Positions 6,227-11,057 of a stretch of DNA of 11,057 nt are shown piece by piece. The stretch covers positions 1 to 11,057 of the forward strand of contig JALLOF010000047.1 in assembly GCA_027717595.1 (NCBI GenBank). Reading direction: 5' to 3'. Each line of letters starts with the position of its first letter. Position 1 is the stretch's first letter. The stretch comes from Nitrospinae bacterium AH_259_B05_G02_I21. GTDB lineage: Bacteria; JADFOP01. The notes beneath the pieces were generated by a model. It saw only the letters and a program-made list of their open reading frames with translations. It had not been told where the DNA came from and searched no databases. Made by a program: the position numbers and the translations under genes.

Positions 6227-7729
6227 ATGCTTGAAGGATTGCATTCAACCTTTATGGGTATTGAGCGAAACCTCGACCACCTCATCAAGCTCATCGCGTC
6301 CGTCGCCGAGGCGTTTACCGCCGCCCTCTTTCTCCCCGCCGAGCGGGGAGACACCGTAACCCTCACGGCATACCACTCCTTAAGCCCCCACATCCGGCAC
6401 GACTGCGCCATCGAGGTCGGCAGTGGCCTCGTCGGGTGGGTCGCCGCCAATGGCGAGCCCATCGCCGTCAGCGATTTCAAACCCGAGACCACCACCCTCG
6501 GTTTCTACGATGCCGACGAGGAGATCAAGAGCTTCCTCGCCGTTCCCGTCCCCGTGGGTGATCGGCGCGGGGTGTTGGCAATCGATAGCAAACGCTCCTA
6601 CGTCTTCCCACCCCGGATGCAAAAACTGATGATCCTCTTCGCCGATCACGTGGGTCGGTGGCTTCACAACAGCGCCGTCCAGGCCCTCATGGTCCAGAAT
6701 GCCTCGGCGATCGACTGCCTCCTGGCCGTCTTCGACCCCCTGGCCCACGCCCGGGACCCGACGGCGGCGCTTGAGGCGGTGATGGCCTGTCCCCTGGACC
6801 TGGTCGGGGCCGACGGGGTGGCCGTGGCGCTCGTCGATGAGGGGGGCGAGACCTGTCGGGTCGTGGGCTCAGCCGGCGAGACCATGCCAGCATGTCGGGA
6901 CCTCGTCGTCAGCCTGGAGCAGAGCCTCGCCGGATGGGTGATCCGCAACGCTCAGGCCCTGGCCCTGACCGAGTGCCGGGAATATTACTCCAAAACCTTC
7001 GTCTTCTCGCCCGAAGAGCCCCACTTGGGGGTGCAGGCCTTCCTCGGGGTTCCCCTGACGGGTGGGTCCGGCGCTCTTGGGGTGCTGGTCTTCCTCGCCC
7101 GGCGGCGAGGGGCGTTCAAGGAGGCGGAGGTCTCGACGGCTCGGCTTTTGGGGACACATTTGGCGACCGTCTTGCGGGCGGCCGCCGCGGAGCGGCGCGG
7201 GGGGTGGCTCGCCAACCGGGAGCCGAACTCTGGTCTGCCCAATCTGCGGTACGTCCGCGACCGCGGGCGAGCGCTTCTTGAGCGGGGGACCGCTGAGGGC
7301 CATCGGGTGGCCTGCCTGACTGTGGCCCTCCAGGAGCTTGACGCGTTGCGCCTCTCGGCCGGCCGCCCCGCCGTGGATGAGGCCGTCCGAGGGGTTGCGG
7401 CCCATTGCCGGAGCCTCATTGGGGAGAGGGACCTGCTGGGGCGCGACGAAGAGGGCCGCCTTGTGATGCTCTGCTATGGGCTCAACGTCGCTCACGCTCG
7501 GTCGATGGCCGACCGACTCCTCGACGGGCTTGGCCGTATGGCCTTCACCGGCCCCGGCAAGCCCTTCAGCGTCCGAGCCAAAGTGGGGTTGGCCGTCTTC
7601 CCCGATGAGGCCACGGACCTGGATGCGCTACTTGGCCAGGCGGCGTACAATGCGACGGGGAGACAAGGGCGACGGCGCGGCGGGAGGCAACTAGTCGCTG
7701 GTAAGGGGAGACTCCATGGGTCTGTTTGA
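6227..7729 (+). CDS. Double-GAF protein with degenerate GGDEF domain
   Basis: A 500-aa cytoplasmic protein without membrane segments. Residues ~1-148 form a first GAF domain (GSGLVGWVAANGEPIAVSD at 65-83, then FLAVPVPVGDRRGVLAID). Residues ~165-318 form a second GAF (LAGWVIRNAQALAL at 234-247, then FLGVPLTGGSGALGVLVF). Residues ~335-478 follow the GGDEF pattern: LPNLRYV, VAVL-like core strand, a D-rich helix, then RDLLGRDEEGRLVML and VRAKVGLAVFP. The signature GGDEF is replaced by EEGRL at about 408-412, so diguanylate cyclase activity is not expected; it may bind nucleotide or act as a scaffold. An in-frame TAG precedes 6227, so the start lies there or slightly downstream (ATG at 6254); neither has a strong ribosome site. 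It follows the phosphatase after 93 nt and overlaps mreB by 14 nt, suggesting coupled translation. Confidence 0.82.
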   Translation: MLEGLHSTFMGIERNLDHLIKLIASVAEAFTAALFLPAERGDTVTLTAYHSLSPHIRHDCAIEVGSGLVGWVAANGEPIAVSDFKPETTTLGFYDADEEIKSFLAVPVPVGDRRGVLAIDSKRSYVFPPRMQKLMILFADHVGRWLHNSAVQALMVQNASAIDCLLAVFDPLAHARDPTAALEAVMACPLDLVGADGVAVALVDEGGETCRVVGSAGETMPACRDLVVSLEQSLAGWVIRNAQALALTECREYYSKTFVFSPEEPHLGVQAFLGVPLTGGSGALGVLVFLARRRGAFKEAEVSTARLLGTHLATVLRAAAAERRGGWLANREPNSGLPNLRYVRDRGRALLERGTAEGHRVACLTVALQELDALRLSAGRPAVDEAVRGVAAHCRSLIGERDLLGRDEEGRLVMLCYGLNVAHARSMADRLLDGLGRMAFTGPGKPFSVRAKVGLAVFPDEATDLDALLGQAAYNATGRQGRRRGGRQLVAGKGRLHGSV

Positions 7730-8741
7730 CTGGGTGTTCGGCTTTATATCGAAGGACCTGGCTATCGACCTGGGCACGGCCAACACGCTCATCCACATCC
7801 GAGGCGAGGGGATCGTGCTGGATGAGCCCTCCATGGTAGCCCTGGAGAGTGCGAACGGCGACATCTTGGCGGTTGGGGCGGAGGCGAAGATTCTCTACGG
7901 CAAGACGCCAGATTCCATTAGAGTCGTCCGTCCTATGAAGGATGGGGTCATCGCCGACTTCGACGTCACCCAGATGATGATCCGGCACTTCATCCGGCAG
8001 GTGCACCAGCACAAGGGCGCCCGGCCGAAGGTGATTGTGGCGGTGCCTAGCGGCATCACCCCGGTGGAGAAGCGTGCCGTGATCGAGGCGGCCTACGAGT
8101 CCGGGGCCCGCCAGATCAACCTCATCGAAGAGCCTATGGCCGCCGCCATCGGGGCCAAAATCGATATCGCCAGCACCATGGGCAGCATGATCGTCGATAT
8201 CGGCGGGGGTACGACCGAGGTAGCCGTCATCAGCCGCTCGGCCATCGCCTACAACGAGTCCATCCGGGTGGCCGGCGACGAGATGGACGAGGCCATCGTC
8301 CGATACCTCCGGACCCGCTATAACCTGGAGGTGGGCATCTTCGAGGCCGAGCGGGTGAAAATCGCCGCCGGAAGCGCCAGCCCCCTCAAGCAGCGTCTCC
8401 ATGTGGACGTGCGCGGCCGCGACGTGGTCCGAGGCATCCCCAAACAGATCACACTGACCGACGAGATACTGCGCGAGGCCTTGAACGAGCCCATCAACGC
8501 CATCGTCGGGGCCATCACGAAGGCCCTGGATAACATCTCACCGGAGTTCACCACCGAGATTATGGAGCGGGGCATCGTGTTGGCCGGCGGCGGGGCCATA
8601 TTGCGGGGCCTGGGGAGCCGACTCCACCGCGAGACCAATCTCCACATCTATCGGGCCCGCGAGCCGCTCCGGGCGGTCGTCCGTGGCACGGGGATGGTCA
8701 TGGAGAACTTAGGAGAGTACCGCCAGGTGTGCCTGAACTAA
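7716..8741 (+). CDS. mreB: Rod shape-determining actin homologue MreB
   Basis: A 341-aa protein, full length for MreB, which polymerises along the inner membrane and guides the elongation machinery for lateral cell wall synthesis. Actin-fold landmarks are all present: phosphate-1 loop AIDLGTANT (16-24), VPSGITPVEKRAV (110-122), LIEEPMAAAIG (136-146), phosphate-2 loop VDIGGGTTEVAVIS (160-173) and adenosine loop GIVLAGGGAILRG (286-298). The N-terminus MGLFDWVFGFIS is amphipathic and may bind membrane. The ATG has GGGGAG about 6 nt upstream and lies inside the end of the GAF gene. MreC, MreD, PBP2 and RodA, which usually follow mreB, are absent: folE faces it instead. This could therefore be an mreB outside the classical cluster, possibly one of several paralogues. 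Confidence 0.96.
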   Translation: MGLFDWVFGFISKDLAIDLGTANTLIHIRGEGIVLDEPSMVALESANGDILAVGAEAKILYGKTPDSIRVVRPMKDGVIADFDVTQMMIRHFIRQVHQHKGARPKVIVAVPSGITPVEKRAVIEAAYESGARQINLIEEPMAAAIGAKIDIASTMGSMIVDIGGGTTEVAVISRSAIAYNESIRVAGDEMDEAIVRYLRTRYNLEVGIFEAERVKIAAGSASPLKQRLHVDVRGRDVVRGIPKQITLTDEILREALNEPINAIVGAITKALDNISPEFTTEIMERGIVLAGGGAILRGLGSRLHRETNLHIYRAREPLRAVVRGTGMVMENLGEYRQVCLN

Positions 8742-8800
8742 TCAATTTCGCACCTAGGTAAAAACCAACCCGTTCCTCCCACCGCTGATATTCGATTGGC

Positions 8801-8841
8801 AAAAGAAAACCCCGGAGACCAGCTGACGCTGTCCCCCGGGG
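8801..8841 (-). terminator. Rho-independent terminator of folE
   Basis: On the minus strand a ~14-bp stem (CCCCGGGGGACAGC against GCTGGTCTCCGGGG, one mismatch and G-U pairs, loop GTCA) spans 8841-8810 and is followed directly by TTTTCTTTT (8809-8801). It lies about 30 nt past the folE stop. On the plus strand the hairpin has no T-run, so it is not an obvious terminator for mreB, although the stem could block read-through. Confidence 0.8.
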
Positions 8842-8872
8842 ATAGGGGCGCTCAGACGGGAGGCCGTCGGCT

Positions 8873-9424
8873 TCAGCCGTCCTTGCGCCCAATCAAGTTC
8901 AAAAACTCCATCCGGGTTTCGTGGCGGCTCTTGAAGACCCCGAGCATGCAGCTCGTGGTGGCGATGGTGTTTTGCTTCTCCACGCCCCGCATGAGCATGC
9001 AGAGGTGCTTGGCCTCGATGACGACGGCCACGCCCTTGGGCGAAAGGACCTTATCGAGGGCCTCGGCGACCTGGTGGGTGAGGCGCTCCTGCAACTGGAG
9101 GCGGCGGGCGAAGACGTCCACGACGCGGGCCAGCTTGCTGAGTCCCAGGATGCGCCCGTCGGGGACGTAGGCGATGTGGGCCTGGCCGTAGAAGGGCAGG
9201 ATGTGGTGCTCGCAGAGCGAGTAGACCTCGATGCCCTTGCAGATGACCATCTCGTCGTACTTCTCCTCGAAGATGGCGCCGTTGACGACTTGGTCGAGGT
9301 CCATGAAGTAGCCGACCGTCAGGGCTCGGAGGGCCTCGGCCGCACGGGCCGGGGTATCGAGCAGGCCCGCCCGCTTCGGGTCTTCACCCATTTTGGCTAT
9401 AAGCTCTCGAATGTGCTCTTCCAT
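8873..9424 (-). CDS. folE: GTP cyclohydrolase I
   Basis: A 183-aa protein, standard for the FolE1 family, which converts GTP to 7,8-dihydroneopterin triphosphate as the first step of tetrahydrofolate (and pterin/queuosine) synthesis. Zinc ligands are visible in SLCEHH (Cys71, His74) and in HLCMLMRG (Cys142). Other family blocks: [15 protein letters not shown] (13-27), [13 protein letters not shown] (76-88) and [23 protein letters not shown] (94-116). The ATG at 9424 has a GAGG just 2-3 nt away, a poor spacing; an upstream non-ATG start with RITEA could exist but is not needed. It is transcribed towards mreB and divergently from the secreted protein gene. No feature suggests loss of activity. 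Confidence 0.96.
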   Translation of the reverse strand: MEEHIRELIAKMGEDPKRAGLLDTPARAAEALRALTVGYFMDLDQVVNGAIFEEKYDEMVICKGIEVYSLCEHHILPFYGQAHIAYVPDGRILGLSKLARVVDVFARRLQLQERLTHQVAEALDKVLSPKGVAVVIEAKHLCMLMRGVEKQNTIATTSCMLGVFKSRHETRMEFLNLIGRKDG

Positions 9425-9480
9425 AGCCTCGGTGATTCTGGCCGGCGTCGTGGCCAGTAAGGGGTTCGGCCCGGTGGGAT

Positions 9481-9508
9481 TTGACTAACCTCCATACCTT
9501 GCTAGAAT
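9481..9508 (+). promoter_or_regulatory. Promoter for the secreted small protein
   Basis: TTGACT (9481-9486) and TAGAAT (9503-9508) are separated by 16 nt; each matches five of six consensus bases. Transcription would start near 9515, about 78 nt ahead of the ATG at 9593. The folE promoter must lie in the same divergent region but is not clear on the minus strand. Confidence 0.6.
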
Positions 9509-9592
9509 ATAGCACTGTCGAGGGTGCCAGGCAAGAAACCCCTCGGGCCGTTTTCGCGACCACTCTTCTTGTCGATGAGGCGGGTCCACCCC

Positions 9593-10006
9593 ATGAGTCG
9601 GCTCTGTTGCATACTGCTCGTCGCTTCGGTTCTGCTGGTAGCCCCCCTGGCGTCCGCCCAGGAGGCGCCGTTCGCTCCCGACAGCGAGGTGGCCGGCTTC
9701 CTCTGGCCTGCCGCCTTCGGGCTCTACGGCTCCCGAACCGTCTTCGTGGATGCCCCGGTGGCCTACTTCGTCGACACCCCTCGGGTTTGGGGGGATATGC
9801 TAGCCCGGCGGGATGGCGACACCATTTCCGACCTGGTAGAGGACCTCCAGGACCCGTATCTGACGGTCAAAGGCCCCATCGCGGCGGAGCTTCGCCGTCG
9901 AACGGGCCAGGACTTCGGCTACGCGGATTCCGCTTCGTGGCTGAAGCGCCAGCGGGCCGTCTCGAAGTGGGCGTCCTGGGCCCGCAAGCACCCGGTCAAG
10001 GAGTAA
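9593..10006 (+). CDS. Small secreted protein with a TGQDFGY motif
   Basis: Starting at the ATG at 9593 gives 137 aa with a typical Sec signal peptide: MSR, a hydrophobic core to residue 17 and a cleavage site after ASA (residues 20-22) before QEAPF. An ATG at 9575 would add six residues (MRRVHP) and is the main alternative; a still longer reading from 9524 would bury the signal peptide. The mature part of about 115 residues is probably periplasmic. Near the end, AAELRRRTGQDFGY (97-110) followed by SWLKRQRAVSKWASWARKH resembles the short segment seen next to HEAT-like repeats in many secreted bacterial proteins (LTGQDFGY followed by tryptophan-rich residues); a full HEAT repeat is not visible. 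Function unknown. GC is high like its folE neighbour. Confidence 0.72.
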   Translation: MSRLCCILLVASVLLVAPLASAQEAPFAPDSEVAGFLWPAAFGLYGSRTVFVDAPVAYFVDTPRVWGDMLARRDGDTISDLVEDLQDPYLTVKGPIAAELRRRTGQDFGYADSASWLKRQRAVSKWASWARKHPVKE

Positions 10007-10083
10007 AGACCAAGCCGCGACCCGGCCCACCTCGCGGACCGCGGATGACGGGCGTCAGCGGAAAACTAGAGGGGTATCTAAAC

Positions 10084-10118
10084 AAATAGGAACCCGTAAC
10101 AATCTCGGGTTCCTATTT
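10084..10118. terminator. Bidirectional Rho-independent terminator
   Basis: A perfect 13-bp inverted repeat, AAATAGGAACCCG (10084-10096) and CGGGTTCCTATTT (10106-10118), encloses a 9-nt loop. The A/T-rich outer end gives T-runs on both strands. It ends the plus-strand secreted protein gene and also lies just past the 3' end of the tRNA-like sequence read on the minus strand. Confidence 0.8.
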
Positions 10119-10128
10119 TAGGGGTGGA

Positions 10129-10193
10129 TGGATCCCCGGGGAGGATTCGAACCTCCACCACCAGATCCAAAGTCTGGAGAGCGACTCGGGGGA
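10129..10193 (-). pseudogene. tRNA-Gln(TTG)-like sequence lacking a complete D-arm
   Basis: On the minus strand the 3' two thirds fold as a tRNA: anticodon stem CCAGA/TCTGG with loop CTTTGGA (anticodon TTG, glutamine), four-base variable loop TGGT, T-arm GGAGG-TTCGAAT-CCTCC, acceptor strand CCGGGGA, then T and an encoded CCA (10131-10129). The 5' acceptor strand TCCCCCG (10193-10187) pairs in six of seven positions. Only 9 nt (AGTCGCTCT) lie between it and the anticodon stem where about 19 are normal, so the D-stem and loop are missing. The discriminator is T, unusual for tRNA-Gln. It could be a decayed tRNA, an attachment-site remnant or a sequence deletion. A T-rich promoter-like stretch lies upstream and a terminator downstream. 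Confidence 0.65.
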
Positions 10194-10223
10194 TAATGAA
10201 AAATAAAGAGTTATAAAGGCAAG

Positions 10224-10265
10224 CCGGCCATTTTCACGGTAGAATACCGGCCATATACCGGCCAC
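10224..10265 (+). repeat. Short CCGGCCA repeats
   Basis: Two adjacent 11-bp units, ATACCGGCCAT (10244-10254) and ATACCGGCCAC (10255-10265), follow a partial CCGGCCA at 10224-10230. The units sit upstream of the minus-strand tRNA-like sequence and downstream of the minus-strand ORF at 10330-10743. They could be protein binding sites or chance; nothing more can be said. The rest of the 323-nt gap 10007-10329 holds only the terminator, the tRNA-like sequence and the hairpin below. Confidence 0.4.
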
Positions 10266-10300
10266 CGGGGCATGAGAATCTTGCCATTGAAGGGGCATCA

Positions 10301-10318
10301 GTCGCGTAAAAACGCGAC
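10301..10318. other. GTCGCGT hairpin after the minus-strand ORF
   Basis: GTCGCGT-AAAA-ACGCGAC is a perfect 7-bp stem with a four-base loop, starting 11 nt beyond the stop of the 10330-10743 ORF. No T-run follows on the minus strand, so it may protect the mRNA end rather than terminate by itself. Confidence 0.45.
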
Positions 10319-10329
10319 GAGTCTAAACA

Positions 10330-10743
10330 CTACGGCGAGTGTCCTCCTACTAACCTATCAACGAATCGGAGCCCAAGACCTAGGGCATTTGATAGTGCCT
10401 CCGCTTCTGATTGACAAATGATGTCTGGCCTATATTGGGGCGAAAAAGTTCGCACTCCTTCATTGTCGTGATACTCGACACTAAATCGCGGATACCAATG
10501 ACCTTCTTCGGAGATGTGTGTGGCGCGGGGGCAAATGTCATGCTCCTCGTACATAATCCTAATATCCCGGTTATTAGAATTTACAATGTAATCTGCAATC
10601 CATTTTTGAACATCACTGGTTCTTAAGTCTCCACCAAGATCAAGCGACTCAACCTGTTCACCCTGAGGCACCTTTACGGGCCCCAGGTAAATACGATTAG
10701 TTTCTCGGTGAAGAAATAATGTGGAAAATGTTGGTTCTTTCAT
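10330..10743 (-). CDS. Hypothetical protein, 137 aa
   Basis: The ORF has moderate GC, no signal peptide and no membrane segment, and I recognise no family. It is rich in acidic residues and its sequence reads as a compact soluble protein (for example TLFLHRETNRIYLGPVKVP at about 8-26, HWYPRFSVEYHDNEGVRTF in the middle, LGLGLRFVDRLVGG at the end). The TAG at 10332-10330 is followed by a hairpin. The ATG at 10743 lacks a Shine-Dalgarno sequence (CCTTGTTAAG just upstream), while a -10-like GATAAT lies only 12-17 nt away, so the mRNA may be nearly leaderless. Low GC next to a broken tRNA suggests acquired DNA. Balanced amino-acid use and a clean frame favour a real gene. Confidence 0.6.
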   Translation of the reverse strand: MKEPTFSTLFLHRETNRIYLGPVKVPQGEQVESLDLGGDLRTSDVQKWIADYIVNSNNRDIRIMYEEHDICPRATHISEEGHWYPRFSVEYHDNEGVRTFSPQYRPDIICQSEAEALSNALGLGLRFVDRLVGGHSP

Positions 10744-10754
10744 CTTAACAAGGA

Positions 10755-10781
10755 ATTATCATACCAACGTAACTAAAGCAA
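10755..10781 (-). promoter_or_regulatory. Possible promoter giving a near-leaderless mRNA for the 137-aa ORF
   Basis: On the minus strand TTGCTT (10781-10776) precedes GATAAT (10760-10755) by 15 nt, a short spacing. The start point would fall about 5 nt before the ATG at 10743. The two boxes match four or five of six consensus bases. Confidence 0.35.
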
Positions 10782-10894
10782 CGGGGAAATCCTCACGCAA
10801 GGCCCGCCTCCCCGGCACTTCCTCACGAAGCCCAATAAAATCGCTCCTGGCGACCATATAGGGGACATGTCACCAGCGGGGACACACTGGGGGG

Positions 10895-10903
10895 TGATAT
10901 AAT
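10895..10903 (+). promoter_or_regulatory. Extended -10 promoter for the ORF at 10938
   Basis: TGA followed by a perfect TATAAT (10898-10903) forms a consensus TGN-TATAAT element; the G-rich DNA upstream offers no -35. Transcription would start near 10910, leaving about 28 nt before the ATG at 10938, including its ribosome binding site. Confidence 0.6.
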
Positions 10904-10937
10904 CAACAATGAATGTAACCTTGAAAAGGGGGAAATC

Positions 10938-11057
10938 ATGATCAAGGTCTGGCTAACTAAAACCCTTCGCCATGAGGAGGAAAAGGGTGCGACCCCCCTT
11001 CTGCCCCTTGAGATATCCCTAGAAAGGGCGATTGAGAAATTTCATCTGGCACAGGTG
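10938..11057 (+). CDS. N-terminal part of an unidentified protein, runs off the window
   Basis: The ATG at 10938 is preceded by AAGGGGGAA, a good ribosome binding site, and by a consensus extended -10 promoter. Forty codons are open to the window edge. The start reads MIKVWLTKTLRHEEEKG, then a segment with PLEISLERAIEKFHL that suggests a helix. No signal peptide or motif is visible and no family can be assigned from so little. Its well-formed promoter and ribosome site support a real gene. Confidence 0.55.
   Translation, partial: MIKVWLTKTLRHEEEKGATPLLPLEISLERAIEKFHLAQV

Noticed and set aside
6171-6239. 11-bp direct repeat GCTTGAAGGAT at 6171-6181 and 6229-6239
   Set aside because: Short, partly inside the GAF start codon region, and no further structure; could be chance or a small duplication.
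6869-7495. 208-aa minus-strand open frame opposite the GAF gene
   Set aside because: Antisense shadow in GC-rich DNA with no motif or ribosome site.
7566-8402. 278-aa minus-strand open frame across the GAF gene end and mreB
   Set aside because: Antisense to unmistakable MreB motifs; His/Gly/Asp-rich shadow product.
8921-9460. 179-aa plus-strand open frame opposite folE
   Set aside because: Mirror of FolE codons; valine/aspartate/leucine repeats typical of antisense of a GC-rich gene.
9481-10089. 202-aa plus-strand open frame overlapping the secreted protein
   Set aside because: Rich in Pro/Gly/Arg and without domain; the other frame has a textbook signal peptide and is preceded by a promoter.

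Overview
The window looks like chromosomal DNA from a free-living, rod-shaped, Gram-negative-type bacterium. The evidence is an mreB gene, lipoprotein and Sec-type signal peptides, sigma70-like promoters and Rho-independent terminators. There is no rRNA or other lineage marker, so I do not name a phylum. The mixture of families and the intergenic palindromic repeats would suit an uncultured environmental lineage.

The window has three compositional blocks. (1) Positions 1 to about 4,500 have moderate GC and loosely packed genes: a PlsC-type acyltransferase on the minus strand (its C-terminus runs off the left edge), then on the plus strand an alpha/beta hydrolase and a large lipoprotein with a TPR-like region and an alkylsulfatase-like metallo-beta-lactamase domain. 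These point to lipid or ester chemistry. A ~103-bp palindromic repeat lies on both sides of the hydrolase gene, and a truncated third copy follows the lipoprotein gene. (2) Positions about 4,550 to 10,010 are distinctly GC-rich and compact. A five-gene, tightly packed plus-strand cluster encodes a 64-aa single-pass membrane protein, a coiled-coil/winged-helix/PD-(D/E)XK nuclease-like protein, a low-molecular-weight tyrosine phosphatase (frame interrupted at a G7 run), a double-GAF protein with a degenerate GGDEF domain, and MreB. Convergent to it is folE (GTP cyclohydrolase I) with a strong terminator; divergent from folE is a small secreted protein. (3) Positions about 10,020 to 11,057 are again lower in GC. 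They hold a perfect terminator hairpin, a tRNA-Gln(TTG)-like sequence lacking most of its D-arm, short repeats, an unrecognised 137-aa minus-strand ORF and the start of a small plus-strand ORF behind a clear extended -10 promoter.

The most interesting unit is the cluster ending in mreB. Start/stop overlaps (8 nt, 4 nt and 14 nt) suggest that a membrane-anchored small protein, a nuclease-like protein, a phosphatase and a sensor protein are made together with the cell-shape actin homologue. That arrangement is not one I recognise. The G7 frameshift in the phosphatase, the truncated tRNA and the covarying repeat pair are the other points worth checking.
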